DNA from: JBEBXQ01 sp040391535
GTDB lineage: Bacteria; Bacteroidota; Bacteroidia; Cytophagales; Spirosomataceae
Direction of reading: 5' to 3'
DNA length: 12,898 nt
NCBI GenBank assembly: GCA_040391535.1
Contig: JBEBXQ010000134.1
Location: forward strand, 1-12,898
Position 1 is the first letter of the stretch; each line of letters opens with the position of its first letter. Of the stretch, positions 1 through 7,151 are shown piece by piece. The translations under genes were made by a program, and so were the position numbers. A model generated the notes under the pieces. The model ran no database searches. It was not told the DNA's origin and was given only the letters and a program-made list of their open reading frames with translations.

Positions 1-3
1 AAG

Positions 4-77
4 TGATCCCGTTTGGATTCGAACCAAAGACCTACTGCTTAGAAGGCAGTTGCTCTATCCAGCTGAGCTACGAGACC
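4..77 (-). tRNA. tRNA-Arg (anticodon UCU)
   Basis: On the minus strand this folds as a full cloverleaf. The acceptor arm is GGTCTCG against CGGGATC with two G-U pairs, followed by discriminator A. The anticodon stem ACTGC/GCAGT encloses loop CTTCTAA, giving anticodon TCT (reads AGA and AGG). The T arm contains GGTTCGAATCC. The three bases after the discriminator read CTT, so CCA is not encoded and must be added by CCA-adding enzyme. It is the last of three tRNA genes in transcription order. Confidence 0.95.
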
Positions 78-130
78 ATTTTCTTCTTAACAAAGAAAAG
101 CAGTCAGTAGTTAAAAGCGAGTTGTTATAC

Positions 131-151
131 AACTGCAAACTGCCAACTGCT
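131..151. repeat. Three tandem AACTGCN heptamers in a tRNA spacer
   Basis: Three head-to-tail 7-base units (AACTGCA, AACTGCC, AACTGCT) lie in the spacer between the Pro and Arg tRNA genes. They overlap two inverted repeats: AGTTGT/ACAACT (120-134, three-base loop) and a wider pair AAAAGCAGT/ACTGCTTTT (96-104 with 146-154). The transcript of this spacer can therefore fold. It may be a processing or pausing structure, or may simply be drift in a spacer. Confidence 0.6.
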
Positions 152-158
152 TTTTGTT

Positions 159-233
<75 letters not shown>

Positions 234-302
234 TCACTTGGGCATTAATTACGGACTAAGAACGTCATCCCTCTTTTACATCAACCGCCCGAAGTTAATG
301 CG

Positions 303-389
303 CGGAGGGAGCGGGATTCGAACCCGCGGTACCCTTGCGAGTACGGCAGTTTAGCAAACTGCTGGTTTCAGCCACTCACCCATCCCTCC
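303..389 (-). tRNA. tRNA-Ser (anticodon GCU)
   Basis: An 87-base type II tRNA with a long variable arm (around CGTACTCGCAAGGGTACCG), as expected for serine. The acceptor arm is GGAGGGA/TCCCTCC with discriminator G. The anticodon stem GCAGT/ACTGC holds loop TTGCTAA, giving anticodon GCT (reads AGC and AGU). CCA is not encoded. It is the first gene of the tRNA unit, with a consensus -7 element starting 12 bases upstream. Confidence 0.95.
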
Positions 390-400
390 TATTCCGGGTG

Positions 401-433
401 CAAAGATAGAAGGAACAAATTCTAATTTGCAAA
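401..433 (-). promoter_or_regulatory. Promoter of the Ser-Pro-Arg tRNA unit
   Basis: On the minus strand TATCTTTG (401-408) matches the Bacteroidota -7 consensus TAnnTTTG exactly. TTTG (430-433) lies 21 bases further upstream as the -33 element. The -7 box ends 11 bases before the tRNA-Ser 5' end, which fits a tRNA start site. Confidence 0.7.
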
Positions 434-453
434 CAATATCACAAAAAAATATT

Positions 454-481
454 TTGGTATTCTGTCAAATAATTAACTTTG
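454..481 (+). promoter_or_regulatory. Promoter upstream of the Bat-like genes
   Basis: TTG (454-456) and TAACTTTG (474-481, an exact TAnnTTTG match) are separated by 17 bases. The site faces the 600-4684 gene block and diverges from the tRNA promoter. Transcription from it would leave a leader of about 110 bases before the first start codon. Confidence 0.55.
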
Positions 482-599
482 AGGCATTTTCATCGAAAAA
501 AATATTTTTCAGAGCACTTTCCGGAGAACGATTTTGCAGAATGCTGCAGATATCACTTTAATAATGATGCGCTGAATATCGTTTATCAACTGCAACCTA
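482..599 (+). other. Leader region, no gene seen
   Basis: A 118-base stretch between the promoter and the first coding start. It contains an AT-rich inverted repeat GAAAAA/TTTTTC (495-510) and a small hairpin TGCAG-AATG-CTGCA (535-548). An open frame entering from 479 overlaps the next gene out of frame and has no recognisable features. I see no known riboswitch. Confidence 0.4.
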
Positions 600-1562
600 A
601 TGAACTGGAATTATCCCCTCGGGGGCACAGAATATACATTTATTGTACTGTTTGTACTGGCTTATATGATGTTTATCATCAGAACAGTCCGCACGGCCAG
701 GTTACTGAACTCTAAAACCCATTCCATTTATATCAAATTATTTCTGAGAACCATTTATCTCTCTCTGATATTTATTGCATTAATGGGCCCCTCGTTCGGG
801 GAAGCGGAACAGAGTGTGCAGGCTACAGGTAAAGACGTCTATTTTCTTGTCGATTTATCCGCCTCCATGAATGCCACAGATGTTGTACCCAGCCGGCTGG
901 AAAAGGTAAAGTACGAAATGACCAAAATGGCATCACAAATCGGCAGTAACCGGATTGGACTGGTTATTTATTCCAATGAAGCGTATGTACAGTCGCCGCT
1001 TACTTATGACAAATCTGCCCTCAGTTTATTCATCCACACCCTTAACACCTCTCTTCTTCCCCATTCAGGCAGCAATGTCTGTGATGCGCTGGAGTTAGTC
1101 AACCATAAAATCCTGCAGGATACCCTGGCCAATGACCGCAATAAAATGATTGTGCTATTTACTGATGGTGAACAGAATTTTTCCTGTAGCGGCAACATTT
1201 ACAACAATATCAGAAGGTATGGGATTGATCTGTTTATTGTAGGAGTGGGCACACTCAACGGAAGTTCTATTCCCGACGGCGAAGGTTACCTGAACGACCA
1301 GCACGGCCGGCGGGTGATTTCCCGTCTTGATAAATCTTTTTTGACAAAAATGGCAGATCAGACAAAGGGTGCCTATTTTTCTCTCAATAATGATGTCAAC
1401 GAAATCCCTGCGCTCACTGATAAAATCAACGCCACATTCAATAAAAGGGTGGATATGCGTACAATAGCCGTTACCAGTGATAAATATTATTATTTTTTGG
1501 GTCTGGGATTATTATTTTTGCTGCTGGATGTGATTTTCACCATCCGTACTTTCCGCCTTTAA
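600..1562 (+). CDS. batB: BatB-like VWA-domain membrane protein
   Basis: A 320-residue protein with two N-terminal membrane helices (about 12-27 and 46-64), a von Willebrand factor A domain (about 78-280) and a C-terminal membrane helix (about 296-313). The metal-binding MIDAS motif is visible as D85-L-S87-A-S89. The third ligand position falls in HSGSN (155-159), where Ser replaces the usual Thr, and the loop aspartate is in FTDGE (D189). This matches the BatA/BatB proteins of the Bacteroides aerotolerance operon, which pair with MoxR-type ATPases. Their exact role in the envelope stress response is not settled. The TPR gene follows 34 bases later, as in Bat operons, so BatB is preferred over BatA. 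The usual upstream partners (moxR, DUF58 gene, batA) are absent and tRNA genes stand there instead. Confidence 0.82.
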   Translation: MNWNYPLGGTEYTFIVLFVLAYMMFIIRTVRTARLLNSKTHSIYIKLFLRTIYLSLIFIALMGPSFGEAEQSVQATGKDVYFLVDLSASMNATDVVPSRLEKVKYEMTKMASQIGSNRIGLVIYSNEAYVQSPLTYDKSALSLFIHTLNTSLLPHSGSNVCDALELVNHKILQDTLANDRNKMIVLFTDGEQNFSCSGNIYNNIRRYGIDLFIVGVGTLNGSSIPDGEGYLNDQHGRRVISRLDKSFLTKMADQTKGAYFSLNNDVNEIPALTDKINATFNKRVDMRTIAVTSDKYYYFLGLGLLFLLLDVIFTIRTFRL

Positions 1563-1596
1563 TGAAGGCCGGAAACCGTATTAAATCTGGCGTAAA

Positions 1597-2301
1597 ATGA
1601 GCTTGTTTCTTATCTACGTACTGTTGTGGTTTTGGGATAACCGTTCATTTGATGCGGTAAAAGAGGCCAATATGGCCAGAGAGCAGGCTCAGACGGCCTA
1701 TATCGAAGGCGATTATGCCACTGCAGCCAGTCTTTACAGGAAAATTATTTCCAATTTTACATTTATTGATCCGGTAACACGGGTCAACCTGGCACATGCT
1801 TCCTTTCTCAACGGGGAAATCAATACAGCCGAAGATCAATATAAGCTGCTGACCAAATCAGACAGCCGCAGAATTTCCACCATTGCGCAGATTCAGCTGG
1901 GTATGATCGCCCTGCAGAAAAAAGATACCGCTATGGCATTGTCCAATTTAAAATCAGCGCTGAAAATCAGTCCGTCCAATGAAATCGCACGCTACAATTA
2001 CGAAATTCTAAGAAGGCAGTTTTCCGGTATCCCCGCTCCGGTAAATACAGGTGCAAGCAATACAAGTGATCAAAAGACTGAAAAAGAAAGCAAAGAACAG
2101 GTTAAATTTGCAGAGATTCCGGAACCTGCAGCCGCTAAAAAGGATCTGCTGGAAAAACTGAATCAGATGCATTTATCAGAAGAAGAAACGCAGGCTATTC
2201 TGGATGCCATGAAAGCCAACGAATTACAGTATATTTATCAGCTAAGAAGGAATCAGTATCATTCAACCGGCCAATCCCAAAACAAAAAAGCGGAGTGGTA
2301 A
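1597..2301 (+). CDS. batC: BatC-like TPR protein
   Basis: A 234-residue protein. A short N-terminal hydrophobic segment (2-13) is probably a membrane anchor or uncleaved signal. Two or three TPR units follow: AQTAYIEGDYATAASLYRKI near 31-50, one near 62-85, and ALSNLKSALKISPSNEIARYN spread over 114-134. A charged low-complexity linker (about 150-180) leads to a conserved C-terminal helix (LSEEETQAILDAMKANE) and a tail ending KKAEW, which resembles the ends of Bat TPR proteins. TPRs bind proteins, so a scaffold role beside the VWA protein is the natural reading. The first in-frame ATG after a stop at 1582 was chosen as the start. batD and batE do not follow; purC begins 22 bases later. Confidence 0.75.
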   Translation: MSLFLIYVLLWFWDNRSFDAVKEANMAREQAQTAYIEGDYATAASLYRKIISNFTFIDPVTRVNLAHASFLNGEINTAEDQYKLLTKSDSRRISTIAQIQLGMIALQKKDTAMALSNLKSALKISPSNEIARYNYEILRRQFSGIPAPVNTGASNTSDQKTEKESKEQVKFAEIPEPAAAKKDLLEKLNQMHLSEEETQAILDAMKANELQYIYQLRRNQYHSTGQSQNKKAEW

Positions 2302-2323
2302 ATCTATTAATTATATAACCAAT

Positions 2324-3271
2324 ATGACCGATAACGCCATCAAAGAAACCCACTTTAACTTTCCGGGGCAAACGGCTTTTTACCGCGGAAAAGTAAGGGA
2401 TGTATACACTGCCGGAGATAAACTGATAGCCATTGCTTCAGACCGGATTTCCGCTTTTGACGTGATATTACCCAGAGCAATTCCGCACAAAGGACAGGTT
2501 CTGAATCAGATCGCCGCACATTTTCTGTCTGCTACCTCTGATGTTGCCCCCAACTGGCTGATAGACGTTCCCGATCCGAACGCAAGTGTTGGTTTCCGGT
2601 GCGAGCCTTATGCCGTGGAAATGGTAGTGAGAGGCTACCTGGCCGGGCATGCGTGGAGAGAATACAAAGCCGGAAAAAGGATATTATGCGGCGTCCGCCT
2701 TCCCGAAGGGCTAAAAGAAAACGACCGCCTTCCTTCTCCTATCATCACACCTTCAACAAAAGCCCATGAAGGACATGATGAAGACATTTCCAGAGAAGAG
2801 ATTATCGCTAACGGCATTGTTCCGGAAGAAGAGTACGTTCAGCTGGAAAAATATACCCTGGCACTGTTCAGAAAAGGAACTGAAATGGCAGCGGAAAGAG
2901 GGCTTATTCTGGTAGACACCAAGTATGAGTTCGGCAAGTTAAACGACCGGATTTATCTTATTGATGAAATCCATACCCCTGATTCTTCACGTTATTTTTA
3001 TGCTGACATCTATGAAGAAAATCAGAAAAACGGAGTTCCTCAGAAGCAGCTTTCGAAAGAGTTTGTGAGAGAATGGCTGATTGAAAACGGATTTCAGGGA
3101 AAAGAGGGCCAGACTGTACCTGAAATGAATGACGACCGTGTAACAAGCATATCAGAAAGATACATCGAACTTTATGAAAAAATAACCGGAAAGCCTTTTA
3201 TCAAAGATAACAGCACTGATATTTCATCAAGAATAGAAGAAAATGTAATCAAATTTTTAAATTCGCATTAA
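2324..3271 (+). CDS. purC: Phosphoribosylaminoimidazole-succinocarboxamide synthase (SAICAR synthetase)
   Basis: PurC joins CAIR and aspartate with ATP to give SAICAR in cytosolic de novo purine synthesis. Recognisable motifs of the SAICAR synthetase fold are YRGKVRDVY (20-28, ATP-binding loop), SDRISAFDV (39-47), VVRGYLAGHAWREY (101-114), PSTKAHEGHDE (143-153), DTKYEFG (198-204) and DEIHTPDSSRY (214-224). At 315 residues it is the longer form of the family, with an insert and an extended C-terminus (about 255-315) compared with the roughly 240-residue E. coli type. It lies 22 bases after the TPR gene and 28 before the STAS-like gene, so it is probably co-transcribed with both. No purine riboswitch is evident in the short upstream gap. 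Confidence 0.96.
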   Translation: MTDNAIKETHFNFPGQTAFYRGKVRDVYTAGDKLIAIASDRISAFDVILPRAIPHKGQVLNQIAAHFLSATSDVAPNWLIDVPDPNASVGFRCEPYAVEMVVRGYLAGHAWREYKAGKRILCGVRLPEGLKENDRLPSPIITPSTKAHEGHDEDISREEIIANGIVPEEEYVQLEKYTLALFRKGTEMAAERGLILVDTKYEFGKLNDRIYLIDEIHTPDSSRYFYADIYEENQKNGVPQKQLSKEFVREWLIENGFQGKEGQTVPEMNDDRVTSISERYIELYEKITGKPFIKDNSTDISSRIEENVIKFLNSH

Positions 3272-3299
3272 TCCACTGCTCAGCAAATAAATTTTTATA

Positions 3300-3725
3300 A
3301 TGGAATACGAAATAAAGCGGACTGAACAATACGCCCAGATTGACGTAAAAGAAGCTTCATTCAGTGATGAAGTCCCCGAACTTTTCGAAAATCTTGCGCG
3401 TCAGCTCTTCAGAGAAGAATACAATAATCTGATTGTCATTCTAAACTCAGCAAAATCAATAGATAACCAGGGTATTGTAACCATGAGAAAGGTTAACAAG
3501 TTATGCTCCAACAGCCTGGGTATGCTGGTCGTAGTTACCAAAGATGATGATTTTGCGGACTTACTTGAAGACTCAAAAATCCCCGATCTGACGATTCTGC
3601 CGACTACGGAAGAGGCCGTTGATGCAATTTTTATGAATAATCTGGAAAATGAGTTTGGGGCTGGTGATGACGATGATTATGATGATGAAGATTACCAGGG
3701 CGTCAGTGAAGATTCAGAAATTTAG
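3300..3725 (+). CDS. STAS-like protein with acidic tail
   Basis: A 141-residue protein. The first 115 residues show the alternating strand/helix pattern of STAS (anti-sigma-factor antagonist) domains: strands near 10-17, 44-50, 75-80 and 97-101, with the helix-cap segment SIDNQGIVTMRKV at 53-65. In classical anti-anti-sigma factors this segment reads D-S-S-G with a phosphorylated Ser. Here it is D55-N56-Q57-G58, so partner-switch phosphorylation by the standard mechanism is unlikely. Residues 123-140 are strongly acidic (DDDDYDDEDY), which suggests a binding tail or charge mimicry. The position between purC and rnz suggests co-transcription with housekeeping genes. The function is unknown. 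Confidence 0.72.
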   Translation: MEYEIKRTEQYAQIDVKEASFSDEVPELFENLARQLFREEYNNLIVILNSAKSIDNQGIVTMRKVNKLCSNSLGMLVVVTKDDDFADLLEDSKIPDLTILPTTEEAVDAIFMNNLENEFGAGDDDDYDDEDYQGVSEDSEI

Positions 3726-3772
3726 ATCGGCACAGTTTTTCATTATTTCATAAAATCAGCACCTGTTTCATT

Positions 3773-4684
3773 TTGACTTTCCAGGTTACCATATTGGGTT
3801 CAGGATCGGCATCTGCCGTATCAGGCCGCTATCCTTCAGCACAGATACTGACCGTTGACAACGATCAGTATCTGATCGATTGCGGAGAAGGCACGCAATA
3901 CCGTATGATGGAAAATAAGATAAAACCCGGTAAGCTGAAAGGAATATTCATATCGCACCTGCATGGTGACCATTACTTCGGGCTGTTTGGCCTGCTCAAC
4001 AGCCTGAGCCTGGGGCATCGTACGGAACCCGTCAGATTATATGCCCCGGCCGGATTACAGGATATACTGACGGAAATTTTCCGGTGGTCTGACACCCGGC
4101 TTACTTACCCGCTGGAATTTACAGAAGTGGATCCTCATGCACATCACACCCTTTTCCAGGCAGGAAGGCTCACGGTTGAAAACTTCCCGTTACAACACCG
4201 TATTCCCTGTTCAGGATATATTTTTCGTTATAAAAATGATGAAAGAAGCATGATCAGAGAAAAACTGACGTCAGAGATTTCATTCGAACAAATCAAGACA
4301 CTGAAGAAAGGGATGGATGTGATTGATGCCGAAAACCAAAGGATTTATGAAGCGAGCGAATACACCTATCCTGCCGCTGAAGCCCGTGTATATACCTATT
4401 GCTCAGACACTTCTTATGCTCCTGAAATTCTTCCGTTTATCGAGGGAACAACCACCCTTTACCATGAGGCAACCTTTCTGAATGACCTTTCAGATCTGGC
4501 GACCAAGACATTACATGCCACTGCAAAGCAGGCAGCTCAAATCGCAAATCTGGCTAAAGTACAAAAACTGTTAATCGGCCACCTTTCTTCACGGTATCCT
4601 GATTTTAATCAATCACTGGCAGAAGCAAGAGTCGTTTTCCCCGAAACCTACGTCGCCTCGGAAAATGCCACGTTTCGCATTTAA
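3773..4684 (+). CDS. rnz: Ribonuclease Z (tRNA 3' endonuclease)
   Basis: RNase Z is a zinc-dependent metallo-beta-lactamase-fold nuclease that trims precursor tRNA 3' ends. This matters here because the local tRNA genes lack encoded CCA. Visible metal ligands are SHLHGDH (H62, H64, D66, H67), H142, D212 (CSDTS) and H270 (GHLSSRY). The HEAT loop is at 231-234. The usual HST motif reads H248-A-T here. The length of 303 residues is normal for the short bacterial form. The start is TTG: no ATG precedes VTILGS in frame, and family members begin a few residues before that motif. It lies 47 bases after the STAS-like gene, and no strong terminator was seen after it. Confidence 0.95.
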   Translation: MTFQVTILGSGSASAVSGRYPSAQILTVDNDQYLIDCGEGTQYRMMENKIKPGKLKGIFISHLHGDHYFGLFGLLNSLSLGHRTEPVRLYAPAGLQDILTEIFRWSDTRLTYPLEFTEVDPHAHHTLFQAGRLTVENFPLQHRIPCSGYIFRYKNDERSMIREKLTSEISFEQIKTLKKGMDVIDAENQRIYEASEYTYPAAEARVYTYCSDTSYAPEILPFIEGTTTLYHEATFLNDLSDLATKTLHATAKQAAQIANLAKVQKLLIGHLSSRYPDFNQSLAEARVVFPETYVASENATFRI

Positions 4685-4795
4685 ATACAAATTCTGTTGA
4701 TTTATAGCACGATAGATTTCGGTTTTCTTAATTTAAAACCTTTCTAAATTTCATAAAGGTGATTTTCGTCACTTCTTTTTACGTCCCTGAGTCCG

Positions 4796-4803
4796 TATTT
4801 TTG
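4796..4803 (+). promoter_or_regulatory. Probable -7 element of the hemA promoter
   Basis: TATTTTTG matches TAnnTTTG exactly and ends 22 bases before the hemA ATG, inside a 141-base gap. No clear TTG is found at the matching -33 distance, only T-rich sequence near 4771-4780, so the promoter assignment is moderate. Confidence 0.5.
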
Positions 4804-4825
4804 TATTCTATATTGTGAATTAGGA

Positions 4826-6118
4826 ATGTACAATCAATTTAGATCCGTAAGTCTTTCATACCAGTGCGCTCCCCTCGATATCCGTGAGAAAATCACGCTT
4901 AACGAAGACGAAGCCAAAGCGTTAATGCTTCGGTTCAAAGACTTTTTTCCGTTGACCGATCTGATGATCGTTTCAACCTGTAACCGTACAGAAGTTTATT
5001 ATTCTGCGGAAACCAACATCAATGATGATATCATCCGGTTATTGCTGATAGAAAAAGGATTGCCTCAAACTGATGAGGTAATTCAGTATTTTGCAAAACA
5101 CGACGACAGTATGGATGCAGCCAGGCACCTCTTCGAAGTGGCCACCGGGCTTCATTCTCAGGTTGTGGGCGATATGCAGATTCCGAATCAGATCAAGAAA
5201 TCCTATCAGTGGTCAGCCGACCTTAATCTTGCCGGGCCTTATCTTCACCGTCTGATGCACTCCATTTTCTTTGCTAATAAGAAAGTGGCTCAGGAGACTT
5301 CATTCCGTGACGGAGCCGCTTCTGTTTCTTATGCGGCAGTTGAGCTGGTGGAGCACCTGATGATCAATCCGAAAATTCTGGTGGTGGGTCTCGGAGAAAT
5401 CGGAAGTGATGTTTGTAAGAACCTGTCGGACAGAGGTGTTCAGGATATTACACTTATCAATCGTACCCGGTCAAAATCAGAAGGCCTGGCGCTTGAATAT
5501 GGATTTAAAGTCGCCGGCATCGACAATATCGAAACAGAAATTGCACAGGCCGATATCATTATCTCTTCTGTAAACCTGCCGGAACCTTACTTTACCAAAG
5601 AACGGGTTAACCGCCTTACCGATGGTCTGAACTTCAAATATTTTATTGACCTTTCCGTCCCGCGCAGCGTTGATCCGGCTGTGGAAGAGATTCCGGGAAT
5701 TATGGTTTATAACATTGACGCTATTCAGTTGAGAGCCGACGAAGCTATGCAAAAACGGCTGCGGGCAATTCCTGACGTACAGGCTATTATTACTCATACG
5801 CTGGAGGATTTTAACGACTGGTCAAAAGAAATGGTTGTCTCGCCTACCATTCAGAAGCTGAAAAATGCCCTGGAGCAGATCCGTCAGGAAGAAATGGCAC
5901 GGCACATGAAATCACTCAGCCAGGAAGAAGCTTCTAAAGTGGACCGCATCACTTCCGGCATTATGCAGAAAATACTGAAACTTCCCGTATTACAGCTGAA
6001 AGCTGCCTGTAAACGCGGGGAAGCAGAAACGCTGATCGATGTACTGAATGACCTTTTCAACCTCGAAAAACAATCGGAACCGGCCGGAAACGACCATTCG
6101 ATCTTTAATATAAAGTAA
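4826..6118 (+). CDS. hemA: Glutamyl-tRNA reductase
   Basis: HemA reduces glutamyl-tRNA(Glu) with NADPH to glutamate-1-semialdehyde, the first committed step of the C5 route to haem. The catalytic cysteine is C52 in STCNRTE (50-56). The segment LHSQVVGDMQIPNQIK (109-124) is the conserved substrate-site region, with GD (115-116) where many homologues have GE. A Rossmann domain with GLGEIG (188-193) binds NADPH, and NRT (212-214) follows. The C-terminal part (about 320-430) is the helical dimerisation domain. The length of 430 residues is normal. hemA has its own promoter-like site and is terminated by a palindrome over its stop codon, so it is probably monocistronic. Confidence 0.96.
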   Translation: MYNQFRSVSLSYQCAPLDIREKITLNEDEAKALMLRFKDFFPLTDLMIVSTCNRTEVYYSAETNINDDIIRLLLIEKGLPQTDEVIQYFAKHDDSMDAARHLFEVATGLHSQVVGDMQIPNQIKKSYQWSADLNLAGPYLHRLMHSIFFANKKVAQETSFRDGAASVSYAAVELVEHLMINPKILVVGLGEIGSDVCKNLSDRGVQDITLINRTRSKSEGLALEYGFKVAGIDNIETEIAQADIIISSVNLPEPYFTKERVNRLTDGLNFKYFIDLSVPRSVDPAVEEIPGIMVYNIDAIQLRADEAMQKRLRAIPDVQAIITHTLEDFNDWSKEMVVSPTIQKLKNALEQIRQEEMARHMKSLSQEEASKVDRITSGIMQKILKLPVLQLKAACKRGEAETLIDVLNDLFNLEKQSEPAGNDHSIFNIK

Positions 6119-6155
6119 CATGAAAAAATCCCGTTAACGGGATTTTTTCATGTTA
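6116..6155. terminator. Bidirectional terminator, perfect 40-bp palindrome over the hemA stop
   Basis: Positions 6116-6135 are the exact reverse complement of 6136-6155, centred on CCCGTTAACGGG. An A6 run before the core and a T6 run after it give an intrinsic-terminator layout on both strands. The hemA stop TAA (6116-6118) lies inside the left arm. The minus-strand transporter gene ends 72 bases away and would use the same structure. Confidence 0.9.
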
Positions 6156-6226
6156 ATCCATTTTATACAGGGCTTGCACATCAACTGTCTTTGGTACGCA
6201 GCCTGCTTTATAAAACTCCCGAAGCC

Positions 6227-7135
6227 TTATAAACCCAATTCCTGATACGAAAGCAGGATAATCGCTATCACCGCAAGCAAAACACCGGCTTTGTTGATCA
6301 AGGTAAGTTTTTCGTTGAACAAAATCCAGGCGATACCCGCTGAAACCAGCATGGTCAGGATATTATAAACCGGAAAAACAAATGCGGCGCTGTTGCCATA
6401 AGCGTCGAGTGCTTTCAGCAAAAAATAAAGGGAAAGAAAATTAGGGACTCCAAGTGCAAATCCTGCCACAACATTTTTGAAAGCAAACGTTTCCTTCATG
6501 GCCACTATTTTCCAGAGCATCATCAATGTTCCGATGATTATTGCACCGGAACAGGCTATAATCATGAAAACGGTATTGGTTCCCGGTTCATAGTAGGTCA
6601 TGGACAGGTAATTAATGAGGGTATTATTAGACCCACTCGCCAGAAACGTAAGTACGGGAAAAATCCAGATCCACTGCATCCCTGATGCTTTGCCGGGACC
6701 ACTACTGTTTTCTGCCGGCCTAACAGACGACAGTCCTAATGCCACCACAGCCAGAATCAGCCCTGCATAATTCAGAAAAGTAAAATCCTTATTGGTATTT
6801 CTGAATACAAACAATCCAAAAAAAACAGGGATGACAAGTGAGAGATTTCCTGCCAGTGAAGAAGCCGTAACGCCCACCTTTTGGGTAGTAAGCCCGATCA
6901 TCAGAAAAGCGACGATGAATAAACTTCCCAGTAACAATGTATACAGTGATGCTGCGGAGGTCAGGTCGATATTCTCAAACACCCGCAAGTCAGGAGTGAG
7001 GACCAGTCCGGTCAGTACACAAGCATAATAATTAAAAACAATAGCATGAAAATTATTGATTTCATACCTGGGATATACTCTCAGAATCAGATAAAGCGCT
7101 ACTGTAAAAAGTACCGCAAGCAGAAAAAATATCAT
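6227..7135 (-). CDS. EamA-family (DMT) membrane transporter
   Basis: A 302-residue, very hydrophobic protein with about ten membrane helices in two repeated halves (roughly 1-135 and 155-298), the organisation of EamA/DMT exporters. Each half ends with the typical helix pair around a conserved glycine/proline turn: GNLSLVIPVFFGLFVFRN near 96-112, and SAAFVFPVYNILTMLVSAGIAWILFNEKLT over 249-278. The F-N-E-K motif at the end of the second half is characteristic of the family. The substrate cannot be predicted; relatives export amino acids, sugars, nucleotide precursors or drugs. It starts 16 bases after gldD and is probably co-transcribed with it. Confidence 0.88.
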   Translation of the reverse strand: MIFFLLAVLFTVALYLILRVYPRYEINNFHAIVFNYYACVLTGLVLTPDLRVFENIDLTSAASLYTLLLGSLFIVAFLMIGLTTQKVGVTASSLAGNLSLVIPVFFGLFVFRNTNKDFTFLNYAGLILAVVALGLSSVRPAENSSGPGKASGMQWIWIFPVLTFLASGSNNTLINYLSMTYYEPGTNTVFMIIACSGAIIIGTLMMLWKIVAMKETFAFKNVVAGFALGVPNFLSLYFLLKALDAYGNSAAFVFPVYNILTMLVSAGIAWILFNEKLTLINKAGVLLAVIAIILLSYQELGL

Positions 7136-7151
7136 CGGAACAACTATCTGT

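Noticed and set aside
479..715. 78-codon frame from a TTG start on the plus strand
   Set aside because: It overlaps the BatB-like gene out of frame and has no recognisable composition or domain.
4738..4760. Inverted repeat ACCTTT/AAAGGT after rnz as a terminator
   Set aside because: Only a 6-bp AT-rich stem with an 11-base loop and no U-run directly after it; too weak to call.
5477..5797. 106-codon minus-strand frame inside hemA
   Set aside because: It is antisense to the well-supported hemA frame and shows no domain or start context.
6153..6230. Minus-strand frame after the transporter stop that looks coding (reads FYKAGCVPKTVDVQALYKMD then stop)
   Set aside because: It has no start codon of its own, overlaps the end of the transporter gene in another frame, and ends within the terminator palindrome; probably chance.
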